Under the pieces are notes generated by a model that ran no database searches, was not told the origin of the DNA, and was given only the letters and a program-made list of their open reading frames with translations. From Acanthococcus lagerstroemiae (lineage: Eukaryota > Arthropoda > Insecta > Hemiptera > Eriococcidae), in contig CM063108.1 in the NCBI GenBank assembly GCA_031841125.1, positions 52,350,122-52,414,121 of the forward strand: a stretch of DNA of 64,000 nucleotides, written 5' to 3'. The first letter of the stretch is position 1. Each line of letters starts with the position of its first letter. Positions 10,017 to 21,719 of this stretch are shown here, in pieces. A program made the translations under genes and the position numbers.

Positions 10017-10526
10017 TTATATTTTCCAGATGGTGTCGAAGGCTTTTTGTAGATCGAAGAAGACGGCTAGTTCATGATGGCGACGGGAGAAGGTTTCGAA
10101 GATGGAGCTGGAAAAGAAGGCGAGTTGTTCTTCTGCTGATCGGCCGGGTTGAAATCCAGCTTGTTGAGGAGGCATTAGTTTTTCTGTGGAAAGAATGCGT
10201 TGGAGCCGAGTGTTGACTATTTTTTCTAGGAGCTTGCAGAGTACGGTGGTGAGTGAGATGGGTCTGTAGCTGTCGATGAGGTGTGGAGGTTTGTGTGGTT
10301 TGAGAAGTGGCATGATGATTGCGTGTCGCCATGCTTGAGAAAATTGTCTAGTGTTCCAGATGGTGTTGAAGAGGCGGAGAATGAAGAATTTCAGTTGGGG
10401 TGTGCGTTTTTGATCATCGAAATGTGGATTTCGTCTGGTCTTGGACTTGCTGATTTGGTGCCGACTAGTGTTGGTGATGTGGTGGGGCTGTTGAACGATT
10501 TGAAGCCTTTGCGAAAGAATAAACAA
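10017..10526 (-). pseudogene. Reverse transcriptase fragment of LINE D (169 codons)
   Basis: Fingers and first palm segment: [20 protein letters not shown] (the K..S.YRPISL block), [25 protein letters not shown] (the GF..GRS block) and [14 protein letters not shown] with the first catalytic Asp. The frame stops where repeat R is inserted. The second catalytic box (FADDL) lies beyond the insertion at about 9660-9680. This order and spacing is typical of Jockey/I-type RTs. Confidence 0.88.
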
Positions 10527-11256
10527 AGGATTCGACTATGTCTGCGGACGATGTATGAGGTTGCTGATCTCCGGATATGATGGCGGTGGATATGTGGAAT
10601 GTTCGTTTCCTTTCTATTGCCGGTATTTTGTTCCATACTTCGGCAGGTGGAGTATTTTTGGTGATATTTGAGACATATAGCTGCCACGAGTGCTTCTTGG
10701 CTGTCTTGAATTCCAGTTTGGCTTTGGCTCTCATTTTTTTGAAGTACTCGTATATGTAATTTTCTGGCGTGGAGTTTCTTCTGAGTTTTCGTAGTGCGTT
10801 TTTTTCGTTTTGGAGGGCGATGGAGCAAGCTACGTTCCACCAAGGAACAAGTATTCTGTAGGTGACTGTGCTATGAGGAGTTGGATGGGTTGGATATGGT
10901 GTGCATTTGTGTGATATGTCTAGGAGTGTTGTGGTGATAAATTGAGTTGCTTCTTCTGGATTTGTGATCAGAGAATTGATGATTGAAGCACTTGTTTTAT
11001 AGTGAAGTCTCCAGTCTATTTTCCGATGGTGTAGATTTGAAGTTGCGAAAGGTGGTTCGTGGTTGGGTGGATTTTGTAGTGATTCAACGATGAGGGGGAT
11101 ATGGTCGCTGCCAGACATGTCTGGGTGATATTGGACGACTAGTCGGCTGCTTAGTTGTGCGGTGCTGATAAAGAGATTCAAGAGGAACCAGGTGCGATAT
11201 GTGAAGTTGAAGTGTGTGGCTCGGTAGTTGAGGAGGGTGAGATTGAGTGTGTCCAA
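10465..11256 (-). pseudogene. LINE D endonuclease C-terminus and linker (263 codons)
   Basis: The start carries the end of the AP endonuclease: DTLNLTLLNYRATHFNFTYR, then MSGSDHIPLIVESL with the conserved SDH triad. A linker follows with PWWNVACSIALQNEKNALRK, a block that precedes the RT in Jockey/I elements (W-W near the start, then basic helices). It overlaps the EN frame 11178-11684 by a frameshift at about 11250 and runs past the start of the RT frame at 10526. Confidence 0.82.
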
Positions 11257-11684
11257 TATTTCGTGCAGTATTTGGCCTCTGGAGTTGGTGTTGTTGCTGC
11301 CCAGAAATGGGTGTGGAAGTTGTTCAGGAGCGCTTCGAGGTCCGCTTGTGCGAGTGGAGTGTTGGGAGGAAGATAGATGTTGCAGACGGTGAGACGATTT
11401 GGGGCAAAAATTTGAACTGCGACAGCTTGGAGATTTGTGTGGAGATTGGTTCTCTCTGCATACAGTTTGTGAGAAACTGCTATGGTGACTCCTTCATGGG
11501 CGACTACGTTGTCAGCTGGCCAGTTAGAGTGGGATGTATAATTTGGATGAGAGGGTGAAAAGTTAGTTTTGAAGTGAGTCTCTTGGAGACATAGGATTTG
11601 TCGAGTGTAAGTATGAATAAGGAGTTTGAGATCTTCGTAGTGCGAGTAGAAGTCATTACAATTCCAGTTTAATATTAGCGACAT
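11178..11684 (-). pseudogene. AP-type endonuclease fragment of LINE D (168 codons)
   Basis: Opens with LILNWNCNDFYSHYEDL (N-terminal QWN-like block) and ILCLQETHFK, which holds the catalytic Glu of APE-type LINE endonucleases. VTIAVSHKL and AVQIFAPNRLTVCNIYLPP (the Y.PP block) follow. After about 11280 the frame is shifted. The continuation (SNNTNSRGQILHEILD) is in the frame of 10465-11256. The first ATG at 11684 is plausible for ORF2. Confidence 0.85.
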
Positions 11685-11844
11685 AATGACGATTATGGAG
11701 AACGGAGATTACGGGCTTCGCTTTGAAGATAGGTAAATTTTGTAAGGAGTACTTTTTGTAGCAAATTTTATAACGAACAACTTTGGAACTTTTTTTCAAT
11801 TTACTTGACACTTGGAAATATGCAGCAGAAAAATCAGTTTTCAA

Positions 11845-14800
11845 TCGTCATATTCGCCGTGAAGGCCAAAGCACTGTACAGATTCATTCCTGGTAGAGTG
11901 TACTAATCAGTATGGCAATATGACTATTTATTTGTATGCATTTTCTGTTCCATAGTTACATTTTCAATTCGGTTGAGAAGTTTCAAAATATTCAAAATAA
12001 TTTTATTTCCTTTAGAGAAAAATACTACCGCCAAATTTTCACAGTATGTACGGTACGGGACTTCTGACTGTGATCTGTGGGAAATTCAGCTAAATTTATG
12101 CACAGCTATTTTGGGTAACTGATTCAAAATTTTCAAACGAAAAATTTTTGTATTTTGTTTCCTAAGAATGTGATTCTATGTATCTTCGTTTGCAAAAGGA
12201 ACTCACGTGCACTTGTGTAGCTCAGTTTGTTCATGAAATATGCCAGAAGTTCAATCGTGGTTTTGGAGAGCCGCCATTTTTGAAAAATAATGAACGGATC
12301 GAAATTTTTCAAAACGGGTCAACAAGCGTATTTGAAGATAGAGTAGAACCGCCCATGCAAGTTTGCAAGATCGCAGAGGTCGATTGCAACGGCTGTGCGA
12401 TATTATATTGAATGACCTCGAAGAATTTCAAAATCCAAAGTTTCATACGGAGCTGGACATTAGATATGGAGGCCTTGAGACTCAGAATTGTTAGGCCCCT
12501 GTCACCTACGTTTTGAGTCAAAATGAAAGGACAGGAAATCAACGAGTCAAAAACTTATTCTCTTTTCAAATGCGTCAAGGATACCGTTTTTGGTAATTTC
12601 TTGGTATTCTGGATGAATTATACCGATAAGAGCCACAGGCCTTGCGGACCCTTTAAATATAACCTTGTTTCAGATATTCCGCGTGGGTTCTTGCTTTACT
12701 ATACTCATCTCTTTTCCCGCTGGTCAATATTTTTCGCTGGATAACCCGTGTGTCATTTTGTACCTGCCCTTCTATCGTTTGAAAGAGATATCTGTCATTA
12801 CTGCCGCCGTTTTTCGTGTTTTTTCCCCCGAATGTTTGGGTTTATTCGTCTTTCATAGTCCTGTCATTGTGACGCTGTTCAAGAGGTCGAACTGGGAACC
12901 CTATAAGCCCGCATTATCCCAGAGTACCGTATTCAGCCGGAGATTCTGCGATCCGGACCCGAGTGTAAATTTTCCTTTTCGTAAAAATGTTAACGGATTC
13001 GCGCACGGGATTAATTAGAAGCGCGATAAAAATAACAAAAGCTCCTGTGTCAAAGTTAATGCGGCCTTTATAAAAGGTGCAGCATTGCAGCTACTAAATG
13101 TAGACTGGCTGCGAATATATCTCGTATAACGAGTGTTCGTATTCCGAGCATTGCGAACAACCTACAGAGCGTGTTAGGGGATAAATTGGTGCATATGCTG
13201 TTACTTGGGCACATACGAGTAAATCCTATTTCGAAATCTGAACCAGGGGATTATTAAATTGATCCGGCTTTGAGGTTTGATAACGAGAGAGATTAGCACG
13301 GCGTTGAAGTTTTTCTTCATGGCCGCAGCAACAATCCTGCACAGGTGGCTTCTTTCATTTCCTGTTTGCGCTTCCTGATTTGGAGTAATAAACGAGCCGG
13401 AGCTCTCCATTTAAAGAATTGGGGTTTCTGGGTTCCTTCCGTACCTCCTTTTCACTTTTTACATTGGTAAACGAAACTGTTTGCAAATCTGGTCGGCGAA
13501 AACGGTTTCTGGGTTGGTGCTTTTTTTCGTCAGCAGTTAGCGTGACCGAGGTATCTTTCACGCATCGTTCGTTTTGCATTCAGTTCGCTTGAAATTGTGT
13601 TAGTTCCGCTCACTGGACTAATGAACGGCGTGCAGTGGGACAGAATGGACAGAATGATTCTTCAGGCTGAATCGATTCGAAATTGAATACTAATTGTTGG
13701 GAAAATGGCTGAGAATCTCTTTTTTGAAGTCAAGCTCGAGGCCACAATTGAGGAGTGCCGTCCAGTAGACTGCTGTGTTAATTATGATACGTACATGTGT
13801 ATAGGTACTTGAGTTTCTCAAATTTGAATTTTTTATTCATTTTCATATAACCTTACTTTGAAGATTCCCTGGGGCCACAGTTTGGGGTTAACTGAAGTGT
13901 TACTCCTGCGAAGACCCTCTCCTCTCTAATGTTCATTTTTATGTAAATCGTCTTGCCTCGCTACTTTTTGCATAGCACGATGCGAGTGTCGAACAAACGT
14001 CTTTTGTCTCCTGTATTCCTATACATCCGGTACGTGATCTTTTCCAAACCACATTCATATTTTTTTTTATTACCCACCCTTCTTGATTGGCCAGGCAGGA
14101 CATCCGTTTAGTGCAGTTACAGTTTATGTTTTAACACTCGCATTCAGATTTACTATCAGTGAATATAGCCGCGTTCTACTCACTCTCGTTGTTTGATTTC
14201 GAATGCCCTCGTTGCGGTTCAGACTAAAACCCTTCTCGTGCAAATCCGAAAAACTCGCCCTTTTTATTGTCCATGATGTATCGATTCAACGGTATTACTG
14301 GTTGTTGAGTCCAAATTTTCTGTCCATATTCACGTACACCTATACTTTGATGGCTCCTTGGACCACAGTACATAAATTATTATATGTGACCTGGAATCAT
14401 GAAATGTGCCTCTGGTGTCAAAAAATCATTTTCCACTTTCTTGACAATTTTTATAGACAAAATCACGCTGTTTTGAATGAAACAAATCGTAATTTCCTAT
14501 CTTCATTAGTTTTTGCACAAATTGCGTTTAAAATTTAAGTACGTCAAAAGTTTAAAAACATATCCGTTTACATGGCGTCGTGTGAAACGGGACTACGGGA
14601 ATGACAGAGAACAAGCATTCGACGCGCGGTTGTCTTTAACAACGCGTAAACGCACCACCACAGATGTACCCACGCTCTGTACATCTGGGCGCATCACTAC
14701 CATCATCCCATCTTTACATTCGTGTATCTCGAAAACCTGTTTTCGCACGAGAGGCACATTTCACGATACCAGGTCGCATATATCAATTTCTAGGCGTTAA

Positions 14801-14890
14801 ATATTTTTGTTCATACGCTACATACGATATTTCGGTACAACAGAAAGAGTAGTTAAAAACTAGCAAGATCTTTTTTATAGCCTTCAAGTA
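11845..14890. other. No feature recognised (about 3 kb)
   Basis: AT-rich, with scattered ORFs under 120 codons and no domain I recognise on either strand. It could be intronic or intergenic host DNA or old transposon DNA. Confidence 0.45.
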
Positions 14891-14894
14891 TACT

Positions 14895-15240
14895 TCTTCG
14901 CGGGGACACCCCCAGTAAGTATGCCAAGTTTCCTATTAGGGCTTGACAGGAAACATGCTAGGCTCATGGTCGGACTACTAACCGGTCATGGGGCCGCAAA
15001 ACATATGCGGTATAAAATAGGAGTGGTAAGAAGCGGCTCCTGTAGGTACTGTGGAGAAGAGGAAGAAACCTCGATCCATATCATATGTCGGTGCCCAGCA
15101 ATAGCCGGGACAAGACGTGAAGCATTGGGGCTAGAATATCCAGCACCCAGTGGAGTCAAATGGATAGAGCTAAGTAAAATTCTCACTTTGGCTATAAAAG
15201 TGAGGCTACTGAGCTGATCCAAAACGTTACCCTTTTATTC
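14895..15240 (+). mobile_element. LINE E: C-terminal zinc-knuckle fragment
   Basis: One open frame (14921-15217) ends at a genuine stop: RKHARLMVGLLTGHGAAKHM, then CRYCGEEEETSIHIICRCPA, a C-x2-C-x7-H-x4-C zinc knuckle. This pair of blocks marks the C-terminus of Jockey/R1-type ORF2. Everything 5' of it is missing. The clean open frame suggests a fairly recent insertion or a lucky survival. Confidence 0.82.
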
Positions 15241-15589
15241 CATTTCGAGTTGGATTCTCTGGCAAGATGACTCACGTATTTAAATTTAAGAGTTTTGATA
15301 ATACTCCCCCCTCCTAATGCTAAAAATGCTCCTTTTCATAGTTCTTTACGTTCTTTGGAACTTTCTGCGTACCACCTTTTGTTACGGCCCAGGGCTGGGT
15401 CCCGTACCAGAGGACGGATCGCGTGCGGCTTTCTCAAATTTTTGTTTTTAAATTACTGCCAAAACTCCCTTCAAAAATTGATTCAAGTACCCAGTACTTT
15501 TGCCGCCCTTTTTTGACCCGGATATCTAATTCTTTATCCCTCTGATTTTTAAAGGACAAAATTTGTTCCAAATATACTTCTTATTCTTA

Positions 15590-16680
15590 GTTCTATTTTA
15601 CCTCCACTGATTTTGCCTTAGAATTTCCAAACATGTCCACCATTTCTTAACGTTTAGAATGCTTCTAAGCATTGCGTTTTGAGTAGTTTCTATTTTTTGT
15701 GCTTGTTTTTCAGTACAGGGCCATGTCTGGGCTCCGCATGTTAAAAGCGGGATAACTGTACTTTCGAAAATTCTTATTTTACTTTTCAGTTTCGTGTTAC
15801 CTTTCAGTACAAGTCTTTGTGCTCCAAACGCTTTCCATGCATTTGCCATTTTGATTTTAAGTTCGTTTTCAGTTTTGTTGACGAACGATACTGTTTGGCC
15901 CAGATACTTATACTCGGGTACCATCTCGATCAATTATTCATTATTGATTCTGATATCGCCGAAGGGAATGACGTTGGTTAAAATTTTTGTTTTAGTAAAT
16001 TTGATGGAGAGCCCTGCCTTCTCTCTCTCTCTCTCTCTCTCTCTCCCTCTCTCTATCTATCTATCTCTCTCTCTCTCTTTCTCTCCCTCCCTGCATCCCT
16101 CCCTCCTCAATTCTTCAGTCGTACTCCACAGGTCTTCTGCATTTTTTGCGATGATAACAATGTCATTTGTGAACGGGAGATTATTCAAATTTTTGGGTTT
16201 ATCAAAATATAGCCCTCTAATTTTAATTCCCCTCCCTTCCCAGTTAATGGGAGGAAATGGTCTCCCTGTTTGACTCCTCTGTTAATTTTAATACTGTCAG
16301 TCGCTTTATCTAGTTTTATAGTTGCTACTGAGTTTGAGTAATGGTCAATTAAAATTTCGATAATTCTTTGGGGAATCCTTTGTTTTGCCAAAGCTAACCA
16401 AATACTGTCGTGTTATATGGAGTCGAACGCCTTGTCAAAATAAACGAACATTAATGCTATTTCGAATTGGTACTCTTTTGCTTTCTCCAGTCTTTGGTTC
16501 AGGATGTGCATATGATTAGTTGTGCTAAAGATTTTGCGGAAACCGGCCTCTTCGACAGGTTGCTGTGCGTCGAGAATGTTGTGGATTTTATTTTTGATTA
16601 TTTTCATAAATAGCTTGTAAATGTTTGATGAGAAACTGATAAGCCGATGGTTATTTATGCCCGATCTCTCTCTCCCTTAT
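15590..16680 (-). mobile_element. LINE F: non-LTR RT fragment
   Basis: Minus strand. 16413-16607 has FDKAFDSI with the first RT Asp (MFVYFDKAFDS). 16185-16391 has IEILIDHYSNSVATIKLD and RGVKQGD. After a frameshift the YADD box has decayed to FTND (about 16160). 15598-15933 has YKYLGQTVSF, CGAQTWPCT and TQNAMLRSIL (thumb). A (TC)n run at 16021-16080 lies where coding sequence should be, so it expanded inside the dead element. No EN is seen. Confidence 0.82.
16021..16080. repeat. (TC)n/(TATC)n microsatellite inside LINE F
   Basis: CT-dinucleotide tract with a short CTATCTATCTAT segment. It sits between the degraded YADD region and the thumb of LINE F. Confidence 0.95.
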
Positions 16681-16689
16681 TGTAAAATA

Positions 16690-17440
16690 AAATTATTTCA
16701 GATGAATACCACTGATTGGGTGAGCAACTCAAGAAGAGAATGCAGTTATTCAGACTCTCACACTGAACGACTTTTTATTTCTTATAGACTCGCTATCAGC
16801 TCTCCTATCCATACAAAATTTTCACAAAAAGAAAATAACATCCCATCTCCCAAAAGATAGTTCAAATGCCATCGTTCTCCAATAAAGAATTCACACTATG
16901 TTGAATCCCCTCCCGCTCTAACATTCTTCAAAATGACATCGCCGATGAAACCGCTAAATTTTCCTTGAATATTTCTCCAACCCGTAACATTCCAATCCCG
17001 ATATCAGATGTCAGAAAAGTTGGTAAATCATTCGTATACAAGTCCTTCCAATGACACTGGGGTATAGTACCACCAACTAACAAACTAAATTCCATAAAAA
17101 CTACTGCTCACTCCCGGAAAACATCCTATCAAAAGTCCAGAAAAAATGAAGTAATACTTTTCAGACTAAGAACTGGACACTCCGCTCTCACTCATAGTTA
17201 TATTCTGAAGAAACTACCCCAACCAACCTGCGATATATGTAATACTCTTATCGCCATTAACCACGCAATTATTCAATGCCCAAAATTCCAGTCCCAGCGA
17301 AACACACATATCCCAAACTCAACACTAGAATCCCTGCTCTCCAACAATCACACCCAAAACCTTGAACTCGATATCATTCTTAAAAGCCACAAACCTCTAC
17401 ACCAAAATGTAACCTATACAGTCTGCACGTTTCTAACCGA
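16690..17440 (+). mobile_element. LINE G: RNase H / C-terminal fragment
   Basis: Frame fragments in order: NDIADETAKFSLN (end of an RNase H domain), KSFQ*HW, VILFRLRTGHSALTHSYILK (the conserved RTGHS..T block), and CDICNTLIAINHAIIQCPKF (zinc knuckle). It is Jockey/I-like, on the opposite strand to LINE F and only about 10 bp from it, so the two meet head to head. Stops are frequent. Confidence 0.8.
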
Positions 17441-17454
17441 CAGGCTGTACATGA

Positions 17455-18960
17455 CGTGGCTACCCCCCCCCCCGCGCAAAAAAACATTGGAGATAATAAC
17501 AACTGTAAAGAAAAAGGGTCAGAAAAAGAGCCACTATTTCTTAATGTTTGGTTCAAGTGGTTATTTTGCTTTTTTTACTTTTTAGATTTGGTTTAATTGT
17601 ATTTGTTTTGTTGAATGGAAGATTGAGTGAAGTAATTTGGTCACTTACCTTCGTGCTGACCGGACTCACTGTGGGCGAGAGTGAAGCAGTACTTATCCTT
17701 TAAATTACTGGTGAAAAGTGGGTATGCTATGGGCATCAGGGGATTCGTGTTACTTATTGATGTACAGAATTACCGGTACCATTTTCAGTTGGAAACTATC
17801 ACGAATTATTTCAGCGTCTTGGATCTCACAGCTTCGGGAGTAACTTCTTACATACTAACCAGTTTTGTACTTCAGACGAGCGATCTCTTACCCGGAATAA
17901 GCTGCTTATTTGAATGCAGCTGAAGCTTTTTCTATTCGGTTGAACAGGTCTGTGTTGGGGTCGTGTAAGAATTGAAATATCTTAGAAACACGGTTCAGTC
18001 ATAGAACTGAGTGAACGACGAATGTGTTTTTTCAGAACATTGAGTGACGAGCTCGTGCTGATTAAATCTTTCATTTCAGGGAGCTATTAAATTCGAGCGA
18101 TTTTACGTAAGTCCTCTCTGTCGTCCTAAACAGATGGAAAGCACCGCCGAATACGGAAACTTTCAAAATGCGCATTAGATCCCTCTCTCGTATTTATGCG
18201 ATTAAAACTGAAGGCAGTGTACGAGTACAGTCTGGATGTACTTAGTTGAATATAAACCTTAATGAGAGACAGATGTCATCCGCGGCGATCTCTGCATTTT
18301 ACAGAAAATGTCTTATCGTACAGATACGGGTATCCGAGAATGAAACTAACAGAAGTCAGTCCTTTCATTCAGCCCAGGTTAGCTACGACGTTGTCTGAGT
18401 TAAATATCTTGAAAGTTGTCAGACGTTTCCGGAATAAGGACGACCGCGAGTTCTGGCATTCCCTACTCTATAATTAAATTACTCGCTCGATTCGATATTT
18501 TAACGAGAAAATGCATGCAGCTTTGTCAGCGCTGTCCACCTGTAAATGTCAGCTCGAACGAAAAGTTTCAATACCGCACGATCACAGTAGGTTTGAAACC
18601 GAGACGGTTTATGAGCTGAAATACTCTGTTGTATAATATTTAGTATTATTTATACTCACTCGTCGGGTATATGATTATAGCTGTGGCTTTCTTCTGGTGC
18701 GGCATTGCTGCCGGTGACTCTAAAGTCAGACCGTTGGCGAGTACTGGAAAAGTTTTGTTTGTACTTGAAGTCATCATTTTGTGTTGTGCTTTACAAACTT
18801 CGTCAGGTTCGCGTCATCTGAAAACGCGAGAATAAAGTTTGAATAAAATGAAGGAAACGTTTCTAGATGCGGAATGAGTGCATGAGTCCTCTTAGAGAAT
18901 TCGGACTTCATCAATCGATAAACAGTCCAAATTGAATATCAGCATCGCGTACATTTTATA
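17455..18960. other. No gene recognised; C-run at 17464-17474
   Basis: Beyond the C-run the DNA is unremarkable, with short ORFs and no domain signature. Confidence 0.4.
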
Positions 18961-18967
18961 AAGAATC

Positions 18968-19141
18968 TAAGACCGTAGATAGCTCTGTTATGGAGGGGGG
19001 GGGGTGTCTCAAAAAATTGTTTTCTCTGTCTTGCCTGACGCTGTATACCTCCCCTCATTATGTGCCTGGCATAACTCCTGAAAACACCTATATTCTTCGC
19101 TAATGGGGGCCAACCCCTCGACCCATTTATCTACGCCTTTG
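18968..19141. mobile_element. hAT-like MITE (174 bp)
   Basis: The left end TAAGACCGTAGATA and the reverse complement of the right end, CAAAGGCGTAGATA, match at 10 of 14 positions. Flanks AAAGAATC (18960-18967) and GAAGAATC (19142-19149) form an 8-bp target duplication with one mismatch. A G-run near the left and GGGGGCC/CCCC near the right give it the G/C-run interior of other small hAT-like elements here. No ORF. Confidence 0.65.
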
Positions 19142-19559
19142 GAAGAATCAGTTATATATAGCTACCATTAAGCAGTCAAATGAATGTAAATATGGGACGT
19201 ATTGATGCTCGAAGTTGACCACATGTCTTCGGTAGATTCGCAATATACGTGAAATGGTACTGCCAGTTATTGGAACACGATAACTTCATGTTGAGCCAGT
19301 GTGATACTTGATTTGCCTGTAACCGGTATTCAATTTTCAGATCTACTACGAATGTACATTAGATGGGGTGGCCCGATGGTGATAAACTACTTAGAAGGGG
19401 TCGTTGCTGCAAAGTTTTGATGTCATCGGAGTGATTTCAAATTAATTTTTGCGTCGCGGTGGATCCAGGAATCAATCTTGATGAGAATAACTCGTATGAG
19501 CCATAAATTGAATTTTTTCTCTTATAACCGTCCCTCATTTGAGTATTTAGATCATTTTT

Positions 19560-21484
19560 CCTGATATTTGGAAAATCTCAAAAGTAGTGCCAGTTCCAAA
19601 AACTAAAAACTTGAATGACATTACTCTACATAGGCCTATCTCAATCTTATCTGCCCCAAGCAAAATTTTTGAAACGATACTATGTGATAGATTATTCAAT
19701 CAGATTAAACACATGATTTGCGATCAACAGCATGGCTTTATCTCGGGTAGGAGTGTGGTCACCAATTTGAGTACTTTCCTTGAATCAAAAGCAAAAAACT
19801 TTAATGGTGGGTATTAGACTGACGTCATTTATACAGACTTTCAAAAGGCATTTGACAAGGTAGACCACAACATTCATTTAATAAAACTGCAGTCACTTGG
19901 CTTCTCTTGTTAGTTAATATCGCTATTGAGGACATACCTTCTGAATAGAGTACAGAACGTTTACTTCAGAGGAGCAATTTCCAAATCATATAAAAGTATT
20001 TCAGGGGTACCCCAGGGGTCTCATTTCGGTCCACTCCTTTTTGATTTATTTACTAACGATCTCCCCTCCAAGTTAAGGAACTGCCACGTTCTTCTCTATG
20101 CTGATGACTTGAAGCTTTTTATAAATTAATCAAATATAGTACTGACTCCATTAAGCTCCAAGATGAACTTAACATCCTCGCTGCTTGGTGTGAAGAAAAT
20201 AACCTGCCTCTTAACTTGAAGAAAATGTTGCCAAATAACCTTCACTAAGAAACAAAATCCCATAGCTTTGCGGTATACCATAGGAAGGCATCCACTGGAA
20301 AGCAAATTAGAAATTAGGGACCTGGGTGTCATTCTCGACTTTAAACTGTCATTTATTCCTCACTTCAACCATGTAATAAAATCTGCTAGATCCATACTCA
20401 GCTTTCTTTACAGAAATGCTCAATCATTATTTAAAATTGATACCATATTAATTCTATATTCCTCGTTAGTAAGGTCTAGACTAGAATTTGGATCCATCAT
20501 TTGGCATTTTAAATCTAAAAAACTCAATCAACAAATTGAAAAAATTCAAGAAAGATTATTACGATACATATATAAAAAACAATTTCAGTATTATCCAAAT
20601 GACCTTACTTATGAGGAGTTACTTAGGGTAGGGCTCTATAGTTTCACCTGGGTATACTAAGCCGCCATTTTGGTTCATACTGCGCCCGTGGATGCCGAAT
20701 CCGACTATGCGGAGCGTAACGCGTAGTCAATTCGTCATCGACGGGCGCAGTATGAACCAAAATGGTGGCTTAGTATACCCAGGTGAAACTATAGAGCCCT
20801 ACTTAGGGCTACCAACTCCAGTCTATGGAAACTTGACGGAAGGCAGCCGCAATTTTGTTTATAAACGACATCCTAATCTCGCATATACACGATTCACACT
20901 TATTGGGCAAAATACAAAATCAATATTCCTCGACCTGCCAGTCGCTCCCCCAACCTCACAGAAATTCTCCTGTAGTCAAAGGATTGATGTATTGTAATGA
21001 ACTTATCAGAAAGCACCCAAGCATAGACCTATTAGATCCTAAGGGAAGGGGGGCATTAAAAAGAATATTGCGGGAACTAAGATAAATATTTGTAGCGAAT
21101 AATATAGCTGGAATCATCAATTTCTGCCTGAGTGGTGCATGTTTGAAAATGCTTGCCTATGTATATGGAAAAAAGATAGTATGTGTGCTTGTGGGTATAC
21201 CTGTGTGCAAGGGAGGAGTGTACTTGAAAGTGTATGCCTGTATGGCCTTCGTTGGTAGTAAATAGTTTTCTTTTTCTTCTTTTTCCCATTTCTTTTTTTT
21301 CTCTTCGTATTTCGTTTCTTTGTCTTTTGTTTGTTTGTTTGCTTGTTTTGGTTTTGTTTTTCAGTTATTCATTAATACTACCATTATCTGATGTAATATT
21401 GTGGCTGCTCTGTCAAGAACTTGGGTATTGCCTGTCGGCAGGGGAGGGTAAAATGTATACAATAAATAAAAATAAATAAATAAA
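19560..21484 (+). mobile_element. LINE H: Jockey-like non-LTR retrotransposon, 5'-truncated
   Basis: RT from fingers to C-terminus: VPKTKNLNDITLHRPISIL, QQHGFISGRSVVTNL, YTDFQKAFDKVDHN, ISGVPQGSHFGPLLFDLFTN and VLLYADDLKLFI (intact YADD), then the thumb (LEIRDLGVILDFKL, 20268-20660). A MITE (20629-20800) splits the thumb just before the ATN block. The frame then resumes to a stop near 21085. The 3' non-coding region ends in an A-rich (AAAT)n tail (21460-21484), as expected for target-primed insertion. It starts mid-RT, so it is 5' truncated. A few stops and frameshifts are present. Confidence 0.9.
20629..20800. mobile_element. Palindromic hAT-like MITE, copy 2 (inserted in LINE H)
   Basis: A 172-bp near-perfect palindrome with arms of about 65 bp and only about two mismatches (TAGGGCTCTATAGTTTCACC and its inverse). 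An exact target duplication ACTTAGGG lies at 20621-20628 and 20801-20808. If the terminal A belongs to the TIR it is 7 bp. Removing the insert and one target copy rejoins LINE H at ELLR|ATN. The core (GAATTGACTAC, CGCTCCGC, CATAGTCGGATTCG, on the opposite strand) is the same as in the copy at 1985-2163, but the arms differ. No ORF. Confidence 0.9.
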
Positions 21485-21719
21485 TTTTAATGTCCTCAAT
21501 ATGGCCATTGAGTGAGCAGAAAGGCGAGGGGAATACTTACAGTTTCAAATTATTTATGCTAACTGTTTGCTTATTTATATTTAAGTACTGAGGTAGAAAA
21601 AGGAAATACCTTTTAAAAGTATTTTCAACTAATGGAATTCTCAGCTAAATGACAGTTGTATGAACTTTCTAAACGTTTATCTCGACACCATTCAATCTTT
21701 CTTCTTTCAGAAGCTGGAC

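Larger units (their letters stand above)
8520..11690 (-). mobile_element. LINE D: Jockey/I-type non-LTR retrotransposon, EN-RT-C-terminal region
   Basis: The most complete single-ORF2 element here (about 3.2 kb). Order on the minus strand: AP endonuclease (11178-11684, finishing with MSGSDHIPLIVES at about 11100), a linker with EKNALRKLRRNSTPENY (10465-11000), RT fingers and palm (10017-10526), an inserted copy of repeat R (9879-9993), RT palm continued (DNGVPQGSVLSPTLFN and VFADDLTIF at about 9800-9660), thumb (9241-9489), and a C-terminal region with GHRKHDVILTRLLTGHTRRTH (about 8750-8840). It is broken by several frameshifts and stops. The LTGHTRRTH block is typical of the RNase H-adjacent tail of Jockey/I elements. 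Confidence 0.9.
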
